From Roseovarius confluentis (GTDB lineage Bacteria; Pseudomonadota; Alphaproteobacteria; Rhodobacterales; Rhodobacteraceae): a stretch of DNA of 64,000 nucleotides. The notes below the pieces were generated by a model. It was given only the letters and a program-made list of their open reading frames with translations. It was not told the DNA's origin and searched no databases. The translations under genes and the position numbers were made by a program. The stretch covers positions 186,001-250,000 of the forward strand of contig NZ_PPFE01000005.1 of assembly GCF_002917925.1 (NCBI RefSeq), given 5' to 3'. Below, piece after piece: positions 57,787 to 64,000 of the stretch (positions are counted from its first letter, which is position 1; the number at the start of each line of letters is the position of its first letter).

Positions 57787-59310
57787 TCAGCCTTTCTGAA
57801 ATGCGTCGGCGTGCGCGGTGGCGTGCTCTTCCGCAAGTTGGTTTTTCTGAAGCTTGCCGATTGCGTTGCGCGGCAGGCTGTCACGGAGATTGACGGATTT
57901 GGGCGTCTGGACGGGGCCGAGACGCTCGCGGATGAAGGCGATGATCTCGTCTCCGGTGACGGCCTTGGCATCCCGCACCTGAACGGCCGCATGAACCGCC
58001 TCGCCCCACTTGTCGTCAGGCACGCCGTAGACGGCGCAATCAATGATCTCGGGGTGTTCGCCCATGACGGTTTCCACATCCGCCGGGTAGACATTGAAGC
58101 CGCCGGTGATGATCATCTCCTTGGCGCGGCCCCGGATGAAGAGATAGCCGTCCTCGTCCTTCTGGCCGAGGTCGCCGGTGTGGAGCCAGCCATCGGCCAG
58201 CGTCTTCGCGGTGACCTCCGGCTGGTCCCAGTAGCCGGTCATCAGAAGGTCGCCGCGAATGACGATCTCGCCGGTTTCGCCCACGGGCAAGATCTTGCCC
58301 GCGTCGTTCATGATCTCAACCCGGCTGAGAAAGGTCTCGCGGCCTACCGAGGCGCGCTTGGCCGGGTCCTTGAGTTCCTCGGCCGAGATCATCGTGGCGA
58401 TCTGGGGCGCCTCCGTCTGGCCATAGGTCGAGGCAAGGCAGGGGCCGAATATTTCCTGCGCGCGGCCGATCGCGTCGGGGCGCATTGGGCCTGCGCCGTA
58501 GATCAGGTTCTTGAGGTGCGCGTAATCGGCGTCGCGGACGTTTTCGAGCTCCATCAGCATGTAAAGCACGGTGGGCGGCACGAAGGTCGTGGTGATCCGG
58601 GCGTTCTGCAGGAAGTCCAGCGTCTGCTCGGGGCGGGGCCGGTCGAGCAGCACGAGCGTGCCGCCGGTGGCCAGCGTCGGCAGGATATAGGTCGAGGTGC
58701 CGTGGGTGATGGGCGCGGCGGCGAGGTAGCGCTGGCCCTCGTCCAGCGACCAGGCGGCGACCTGCGTGGCGATGTTGGTGTTCCAGGCGCGGTAGGGCTG
58801 CATCACGCCCTTGGGCAGGCCGGTGGTGCCACCGGTGAACTTGATCGCCTGCGTTGCCGAGAGAGGCAGGTCGGCCTCTGCCGGGGTCTGGCCGGCATGG
58901 TCGCGGCAGAGCGCACCCGTGGTGCCATCGCCGCCCTCGGGATCGGAATATAGGAACATGGCCTCGGCACCGGCGAGTTTCGCTGCCGTGTCCTTCTGGA
59001 CGATGACGATGCTTGTGCGAGTGAAGGAAACGGCGCGGACCAGTTCGGCTGCGGCGTTCATCGGTTGCAACGGCACCCAGATCTTGCCCGCGGCCAGAAC
59101 GGCCAACCAGCAGACGAGGTGGTCGATCGTGTTGTAGCTGCAAATGCCGACACGGCTGCCGAACTCGGGATCGAGCTTTTGCAACCCGGTTGCCAGCGCC
59201 TGCACGCGGGCGTGCAGATTCCGATAGCTGAGCTGCTCGTTGCCGTGTTCGATGGCGATGTGATCGGGCCAGAGCTTGGCTGCGCGGTTGAAGAAGTGGA
59301 TGGGATACAT
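57787..59310 (-). CDS. AMP-dependent acyl-CoA ligase
   Basis: This 507-residue adenylate-forming enzyme activates a carboxylic acid to its CoA ester. Motifs are the P-loop KFTGGTTGLPKGV, STYGQTEAPQ, GWLHTGDLGQ with the adenylate-binding Asp, and the C-terminal catalytic Lys in PRNAIGKLQKNQL. It is the first structural gene after iclR (12 nt gap) and the start of the uptake/activation/cleavage operon. The acid is unknown; long-chain fatty acids are unlikely given the TctABC partner. Confidence 0.9.
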   Translation of the reverse strand: MYPIHFFNRAAKLWPDHIAIEHGNEQLSYRNLHARVQALATGLQKLDPEFGSRVGICSYNTIDHLVCWLAVLAAGKIWVPLQPMNAAAELVRAVSFTRTSIVIVQKDTAAKLAGAEAMFLYSDPEGGDGTTGALCRDHAGQTPAEADLPLSATQAIKFTGGTTGLPKGVMQPYRAWNTNIATQVAAWSLDEGQRYLAAAPITHGTSTYILPTLATGGTLVLLDRPRPEQTLDFLQNARITTTFVPPTVLYMLMELENVRDADYAHLKNLIYGAGPMRPDAIGRAQEIFGPCLASTYGQTEAPQIATMISAEELKDPAKRASVGRETFLSRVEIMNDAGKILPVGETGEIVIRGDLLMTGYWDQPEVTAKTLADGWLHTGDLGQKDEDGYLFIRGRAKEMIITGGFNVYPADVETVMGEHPEIIDCAVYGVPDDKWGEAVHAAVQVRDAKAVTGDEIIAFIRERLGPVQTPKSVNLRDSLPRNAIGKLQKNQLAEEHATAHADAFQKG

Positions 59311-59322
59311 GCTTGGTCTGCC

Positions 59323-60144
59323 TTAAGTCTTGAAACCCACGCGCTCGATGGCACGCTTCATTACAGCTACGATTTCCTTGCGATGCTTGGGGCCGAGATG
59401 GGACTTCAGTGCCGCGACCGATATCGCTGCCCTGAGCTGTCCCGTCTGGTCGAAGACTGCCACCGCGATGGCCCCGACATCTGGGATGATAATTGATCCG
59501 TTGATCAGCCAGCGGTGTTCGCGCCAGTGCTGCACCATGCGCCTCACTTCGGCCGCGTTGAGCTCGCCATAGCGGCTGAAGGTGTCGCTGCTGGCGGCGA
59601 TCAGCCGGTCGCACTGTTTTTCTGGCAGGGCGGCGAGGATCGCGGCGCTGCCGGCACCCACGCCAAGCGGACGCCGGGCCCCGACGCGCAAGGTGTTGGC
59701 ACAGAGCGCATAGGTATCACCCGACGCGTCGATGCAGAGCGCCTCGTCGTTGAAGGGTACGGAGAGAAAGGTGGTCTCGCCCGTAACGGTCGCGATCTCG
59801 TTCAATGCCGGACGTAACTCCATGCGAACGGGGTCAAACTGGCGCGGGGAGCCGGGGGCGCCGGCGAGATTGAAGATGCCGATGCCCAGCGTGTAAATCT
59901 TGGAGTAGGGGTCGAAGCTCAGAAGTCCGCCGTCCACGAGCCCTTGCAGAAGCCTGCGCGCCGTCGCCGTCGTCAGGTTCGCCTTCCGTGCCACCGCCGA
60001 CAGGGTGACGCCGCTCTCGTTGCGTTCCGCTACGATGGGCAACAGGCGGATCGCCTTGGCAAGCGAGGTCTCCGCGACGCGGTCCGGCTTGTGACCCGCA
60101 GTTTGGCCCGTGTCTTGTTCGGTATCCTGGCCCGTTCCAGTCAA
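59323..60144 (-). CDS. IclR-family transcriptional regulator
   Basis: The 273-residue protein starts with TTG at 60144 with GGGAGGGAG 6 nt or so upstream; a more upstream TTG has no site. The winged helix is VTLSAVARKANLTTATARRLLQ, then the GAF-like effector domain with LCIDASGDTY and GVGAGSAAILAAL. Members bind aromatic or small organic acids. It lies at the head of the cluster on the same strand, so it is probably co-transcribed and pathway-specific. It ends 12 nt before the ligase start. Confidence 0.87.
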   Translation of the reverse strand: MTGTGQDTEQDTGQTAGHKPDRVAETSLAKAIRLLPIVAERNESGVTLSAVARKANLTTATARRLLQGLVDGGLLSFDPYSKIYTLGIGIFNLAGAPGSPRQFDPVRMELRPALNEIATVTGETTFLSVPFNDEALCIDASGDTYALCANTLRVGARRPLGVGAGSAAILAALPEKQCDRLIAASSDTFSRYGELNAAEVRRMVQHWREHRWLINGSIIIPDVGAIAVAVFDQTGQLRAAISVAALKSHLGPKHRKEIVAVMKRAIERVGFKT

Positions 60145-60433
60145 TTGTGTCTCCCTCCCAGAAGATCCCGTCGTGAGACAGGGAATCTGCTGGGAATTTC
60201 GTGATGTCACACCTCGCTGTCGAGTCAAATTTGATCGATATATGAAATTTTCTTTTCAACATGCGAAATAAAAAAGTGCAGGTTGTTGATTAAAATATGT
60301 TTTGCGTATTTAATTTTTTTAAACCTGCTCAAACGGAAGACGATGGTCATTCATTTGGGGTTTGTTACAACTTGTCTGCTAGACCCCTGCCAGAGGCGCA
60401 GTTTCCGCGGGTGGATTGCCAAGGGCTTTGTCC
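60145..60433. promoter_or_regulatory. promoter region of the IclR-led cluster
   Basis: This AT-rich region between IS6 copy 2 and iclR, including TTTAATTTTTTTAAA-like sequence near 60308, must hold the cluster promoter. TTTGATC-type half sites occur near 60229. I see no single clear operator. Confidence 0.45.
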
Positions 60434-61242
60434 GGCATTGCCAACTTATTTGCATCCGCCCGAATGCGGTCTGACCTGCGCCCGTCAGGCGGTCATTTCG
60501 AGTGTGTAGGCGCTCCAAAGATCGAGGGCATCATCTCTGGCCTGGCGATAGGATTTGGCGGTGAGACGATAGCGGCGGGGACGGAAGATCGTGTTGATCT
60601 GGTCATGTGCGGCCAGAAATCTCTGCGCCTGTCCCGGCGACTTGAAACGCCCCATAAGTTTCTCTCGCTTTCAGGTCGGCCGATGGGATCCTTCGATCCG
60701 GTTGTTCAAGCCCTTGTGCGCCCGATGATCAGCGTTCGCCGCAAGGTTGCAGATCGGCCTGATGTAACTGCGCAGCTTGTCGGTGATCACGACTCGCGGC
60801 GCGCCATGCCGGTCGATCAGCCGCTTCAGGAACCGGCTGGCGGCCTTCGCATTACGTTGCTTTTGTACGAGAATGTCGAGCACGTTCCCATTCGCGTCGA
60901 CTGCCCGCCAGAGCCAGAATTTCACGCCATTGATCGGAACAACGACTTCATCCAAGTGCCATTTGTCACTGGTGCTCGGCCTGTCGCGCTTGATACAATC
61001 AGCGAAATGGCGGCCAAACCGGTTCACCCAGTTCCGCACGGTTTCCCGGCTGACCATCACGCCGCGTTCGGCCAGCAGATCCTCGACATCCGCCGTGCTG
61101 AGCGCAAAACGATGATACGCCCATACTGCATAGGCGACGATCTCGCGTGGAAAACGGTAGCCTGTCAGGCCAGGCATCGTGCACGGTATTTTCATCCCGG
61201 TTGCCTATGCGAAAGCCGGTGGGCAAACAAGTTGGCAATGCC
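60434..61242 (-). mobile_element. IS6-family element, copy 2, full length
   Basis: The element is 809 bp with terminal inverted repeats GGCATTGCCAACTTATTTGC (60434-60453) and, read inward from 61242, GGCATTGCCAACTTGTTTGC; they differ at one position. The usual 8-bp target duplication is absent (CTTTGTCC left, AGCACCTC right), which suggests that flanking DNA was rearranged. It is oriented like copy 1. Confidence 0.9.
60485..61195 (-). pseudogene. IS6-family DDE transposase with one nonsense codon
   Basis: The frame of 237 codons reads through the HTH (ERGVMVSRETVRNWVNR), the DDE domain (DKWHLDEVVVPINGVKFWLW; RVVITDKLRSY; NNRIEGSHRPT) and the tail (MGRFKSPGQAQRFLAAHDQI to LEMTA). It is interrupted only by a TGA at 60671-60673, where relatives have Arg; one CGA-to-TGA change explains it. 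Unless read through, the product lacks about 62 C-terminal residues. Confidence 0.88.
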
Positions 61243-61278
61243 AGCACCTCTGCTTGCAGGTAAGGCGATTTAGTTTCT

Positions 61279-61725
61279 TTAGATTTTTCGGCGTTCGGCG
61301 AGGGCTTCTGCGCAGGCCTTGCCGAACGCAATCTCCACCGCAGAAAAAGGTGGGGCCTTGCGCAGAAAGTTAATCGTGCCGATTACCTGGTTTCCGGCAA
61401 TTACAGGTACGTTCAGAACGGCGTTGAGACCGAGGCCGAGGATCTTTGCGTGGTCGTCAAATGCCCACGCGATGTCATCGGCGCCGAAACCGCAGTTTGT
61501 TTGCTTCTCGATCAGAACCTTTTGGCCCCATGCGCTTTGTCGCTTGGGTTTGCGCCCGCTGATCGGATAGGCGTTGGGCATGGTGGAATAGACACGTTCG
61601 ACCTCCATCGTTTCCCGGTGAAAACGCATCGCGGTGAACAAGGCGTTTGGAATTGCCGCGTCGCAATGCGCGAGAGCTTCTTCAAGCGTCAGGGCGGGCG
61701 AGGAGAGGTGCGAAAAGTCAGTCAT
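61279..61725 (-). CDS. GAF-domain protein
   Basis: This small single-domain GAF protein of 148 residues has GLGLNAVLNVPVIAGNQVIG and INFLRKAPPFSAVEIAFG as the family core. It could bind a small molecule. Neighbouring gamma-glutamyltransferase lies 21 nt upstream on the same strand, so the two are probably co-transcribed. There is no attached output domain. Function is not assigned. Confidence 0.8.
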   Translation of the reverse strand: MTDFSHLSSPALTLEEALAHCDAAIPNALFTAMRFHRETMEVERVYSTMPNAYPISGRKPKRQSAWGQKVLIEKQTNCGFGADDIAWAFDDHAKILGLGLNAVLNVPVIAGNQVIGTINFLRKAPPFSAVEIAFGKACAEALAERRKI

Positions 61726-61746
61726 TTCATAATCCCTTGAGAGGAT

Positions 61747-63423
61747 CTAGCCGGATACGGTTTTGCTCGTGGCCGCGCTACCTGCGCGGCGCGGGTCGGC
61801 TACGGCTTGAACGCCGTTGTCGTCGCGCAGCGCAAGGCAGATGCCGCCGGCGATCCATGTGGCGGCCGGCCATGCCTCGAGGTCGTGGCCACGTGCCTTC
61901 AAATCGGAGACCTGATCAGGGTGAATATCGGATTCGTAGAGCACTTTGTTAGGATGCACATCATGCGGAGCAAAGCTGCCGGGAAAGGAATAGGTGGCGA
62001 CACGTGGCGCACGGACCGCGTCTGCCGGGGATAGCCCGCCGTCCAGGAGATGTAGCAGGACCTGTGCCGTCGCCTGAACCTGCACATCGCCGCCGGGCGT
62101 GCCGAGCGCCAGCCACGGCGTGCCCTCCTTCAGCGCAAGGATTGGGTTGGGGGTCAGGCGCGGTCTCTTGCCTGGGGCAAGGGCATTGAGATGGCCGGGG
62201 ATACTTCGCGATTGCGATCCTCGGGACGACACCGAAAGGCCGGTCCCGGGGACGACCACCGTATCGTAGCTTGGATCGCTGGGAGTGGCCGAGAAGATGT
62301 TTCCGGAACCGTCGATCACGCTGATATGCGTCGTATCGGCACAGCCAACACGGAAGGGAGCGTCGTCGGCGTCGCCGTTTCGAAGCGGCAGGCGGCCGGG
62401 CGCCGGTAACGGATCCGACTGATCGGAGATGCCGCCCAGCCGTTCGGCCAGAAAGTCAGGATCGAGGAGGGCCTCGGGCCGGATCGTCATATGGTCGGGG
62501 TCGGTGACATAGGCTTCTCTGTCCGCAAAGACCCGCTTGAGCACTTCCAGCAGGAAATGCACATTCAACATGCCATCACGACGCGCTGCATCCAGCCCTG
62601 CCGCCTCGATCATGGCGAGAGTTTCAGCCATAGAAATGCCCTGGCACCAGGCTCCACAGCAATGGATTTCCGCGCCTCGGAAAAGAACCGGTATGGACAC
62701 TTCATTCCGCACTTCGTAGCCGGCCAGGTCGGCCGCGGTCAGCAGGCCGCCGTTTGCCGCGTGAAACGCGACGATTCGCTCTGCCACAGGCCCCTGGTAA
62801 AAAGCAGCGCGCGCGGCGGCGAGGCCTGCGCGACGGTCCCCGGGGCAGGCGGCTTCGGCGTCCAGCATCTGTTGCAGGGTCCAGGCGAGATCACGCTGGA
62901 AAAATGTATCCCCGGCCAAGGGCGGCCTTCCGTCCGGCAAGAATATCTCGGCGGTGGAAGGAAAACGCGCATATTTTTCCCGGCGCGTGGCGATGAAATC
63001 GGCCAGAAGAGGATAGACCTTGAAGCCTTCTTCAGCTGCCGTAAGTGCCTCTGCCGCGACGTCGGCCAGGCGCAGGGTCCCCTTTTCCGACAGTGCCTTG
63101 ATCCAGCTTGCCGGGGCGGCGGGGATGACCGTGCGAAGAATACCTTCGGGCACGTGCTCGCCGTGATCGCGGTGCATCTGGTGAACATCCGCTGCGGCAG
63201 GCCAGCCACCGACCCCATCTTGCGCTGTCACCTCTCCGGTTGCCGCGTCGTACATGATGATCGGTGCTACACCCGCAACCGATACGAGGTCTGGCTGTAC
63301 CACGCCGAGGGTCAGTCCGGCGGCCACGCCGGCATCCACTGCGTTGCCGCCGGCACGTAAGACCCGCACCGCTGCCTTGGTCCCCAAAGGGTGTCCGGTG
63401 GCGACTGCCCAATCATTCATCAT
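61747..63423 (-). CDS. gamma-glutamyltransferase family protein
   Basis: The 558-residue Ntn-hydrolase proenzyme has the autocatalytic cleavage and nucleophile Thr in CADTTHISVIDGSGNIFSAT, and the early block GGNAVDAGVAAGLTLGVVQP is typical. No signal peptide is visible (it starts MMNDWAVATGHPLGTKAAVR), so it seems cytoplasmic, unlike classical periplasmic GGT. It may hydrolyse gamma-glutamyl amides or another amide. AGGAAAAG precedes the ATG. Divergent from a GntR/UTRA regulator that probably controls it. Confidence 0.86.
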   Translation of the reverse strand: MMNDWAVATGHPLGTKAAVRVLRAGGNAVDAGVAAGLTLGVVQPDLVSVAGVAPIIMYDAATGEVTAQDGVGGWPAAADVHQMHRDHGEHVPEGILRTVIPAAPASWIKALSEKGTLRLADVAAEALTAAEEGFKVYPLLADFIATRREKYARFPSTAEIFLPDGRPPLAGDTFFQRDLAWTLQQMLDAEAACPGDRRAGLAAARAAFYQGPVAERIVAFHAANGGLLTAADLAGYEVRNEVSIPVLFRGAEIHCCGAWCQGISMAETLAMIEAAGLDAARRDGMLNVHFLLEVLKRVFADREAYVTDPDHMTIRPEALLDPDFLAERLGGISDQSDPLPAPGRLPLRNGDADDAPFRVGCADTTHISVIDGSGNIFSATPSDPSYDTVVVPGTGLSVSSRGSQSRSIPGHLNALAPGKRPRLTPNPILALKEGTPWLALGTPGGDVQVQATAQVLLHLLDGGLSPADAVRAPRVATYSFPGSFAPHDVHPNKVLYESDIHPDQVSDLKARGHDLEAWPAATWIAGGICLALRDDNGVQAVADPRRAGSAATSKTVSG

Positions 63424-63470
63424 CTTTTCCTGGACTCGTAATTTTAATAATTAACTCACCCTAACCCTTT

Positions 63471-63482
63471 AACTACGTAGTT
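63471..63482. promoter_or_regulatory. candidate operator, 12-bp palindrome
   Basis: The perfect palindrome AACTACGTAGTT lies midway in the 93-nt divergent gap between the gamma-glutamyltransferase and the GntR/UTRA gene. This is the usual position for a shared regulator site. Confidence 0.55.
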
Positions 63483-63516
63483 GACTAGCCCTCGACGATA
63501 ATATTAGCGTTGTAAT

Positions 63517-64000
63517 ATGAGCGCGAAACCAGACAACCTGCCCCTTGGGCCCTTGCTTGGCCACTGGAAGGCGTCCGAGGCGACATTGGTCAAGTACCAG
63601 CGTCTGACAGAGGCATTCGCAGCTTGCATTCGCGCTGGGGATTATCGCCCGGGGGGGCGTCTTCCAAACGAGACGGAAATTTGCGCGGCGTTGCCGGTAG
63701 GCCTGTCGACTGTCCAGAAGGCCCTGGCGCAAATGGTAGAAGAGGGGCTGGTGGTACGTCGCCGCAAGTTGGGCAGCTTTATCGCTGAAGCCAGCAACCA
63801 GGTGCCAGAGGTCCATATCTATCGCTTCCGGGATCCGGCGACGGGTGAAGAGATGATGCCTTATACGCGCGTGCTGCGCGTGTCGCGGGTGCAGACCGAA
63901 ACCTACGGTAAGTTGCTGGCGGAGTTCGACGCCGAAGAAGTTATCCGAATTGACCGGCTGGTCTGGGTAGAGGGCGAGCGGCCAGCCTTCAGCGCATTTT
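63517..64000 (+). CDS. GntR-family regulator, HutC/UTRA type (partial)
   Basis: The ATG at 63517 opens a frame that runs off the right edge; 161 codons are visible. The winged helix is RAGDYRPGGRLPNETEICAA with STVQKALAQMVEEGLVVRRR, followed by the beginning of a UTRA effector domain (YRFRDPATGEEMMPYTRVL). No strong ribosome site is seen. It is divergent from the gamma-glutamyltransferase operon and probably regulates it. Confidence 0.84.
   Translation, partial: MSAKPDNLPLGPLLGHWKASEATLVKYQRLTEAFAACIRAGDYRPGGRLPNETEICAALPVGLSTVQKALAQMVEEGLVVRRRKLGSFIAEASNQVPEVHIYRFRDPATGEEMMPYTRVLRVSRVQTETYGKLLAEFDAEEVIRIDRLVWVEGERPAFSAF

Overview
The window is a high-GC alphaproteobacterial chromosome segment. 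It most likely comes from the Rhodobacterales (Roseobacter group). The evidence is the gene set: a petP/petR-like regulator pair, several polyamine, betaine and tricarboxylate uptake systems, an ectoine-hydrolase-like M24 enzyme, an NDUFA9-like NAD(P)-binding protein beside uppP, and frequent ATGA/GTGA stop-start overlaps. The assignment rests on family recognition by eye, not on a search.

Layout. 1-3.6 kb: OmpR-type response regulator (cut by the window edge), MarR regulator, branched-chain aminotransferase, and a lone citrate lyase alpha-subunit homologue. 3.6-9.0 kb: a leftward four-gene PotABCD-type ABC transporter. 9.4-12.0 kb: an M24 ectoine-hydrolase-like enzyme and a membrane-anchored leucine-rich-repeat protein. 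12.1-20.2 kb: a polyamine locus with a class III aminotransferase, a GntR/FCD regulator, potFGHI and a PuuB-like FAD oxidase. 20.2-30.8 kb: housekeeping and catabolic genes, namely a DMT exporter, glutathione peroxidase, a GlxA-type regulator, kbl/cysK-like/tdh threonine catabolism, a hydantoinase/oxoprolinase, queG, GST and mtgA. 31-37 kb: gltB and gltD. 37.2-39.7 kb: uppP, an unknown secreted protein and the NDUFA9-like protein.

A tRNA-Leu(CAG) gene at 39.9 kb marks the edge of a visibly AT-richer, gene-poor accessory stretch (40.0-45.8 kb). It carries a stand-alone CHAT/caspase-like putative protease (40662-42440), a response regulator with a degenerate GGDEF-like output domain, a HigB/HigA toxin-antitoxin module whose toxin mRNA may be leaderless, and an IS3 transposase scrap. 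No integrase was found. The CHAT-like protein is the strongest candidate for an undescribed system.

46.0-49.3 kb holds a betaine/choline-type ABC transporter (proXWV). Two defective IS6-family copies in the same orientation (49372-49893, internally deleted; 60434-61242, one nonsense codon) then bracket a 10.5-kb segment. That segment is one leftward catabolic cluster with its own IclR regulator: CoA ligase, citryl-CoA-lyase-like enzyme, SDR, TctCBA transporter, SDR, an unrecognised polytopic membrane protein and a quinone oxidoreductase. It reads as an uptake, CoA-activation and C-C cleavage pathway for an unidentified carboxylic acid. The window ends with a GAF protein, a gamma-glutamyltransferase and a divergent, truncated GntR/UTRA regulator.

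A recurring regulatory theme is that each of the four solute-binding-protein genes in the window is followed, before its permease or ATPase gene, by a strong GC-rich hairpin.
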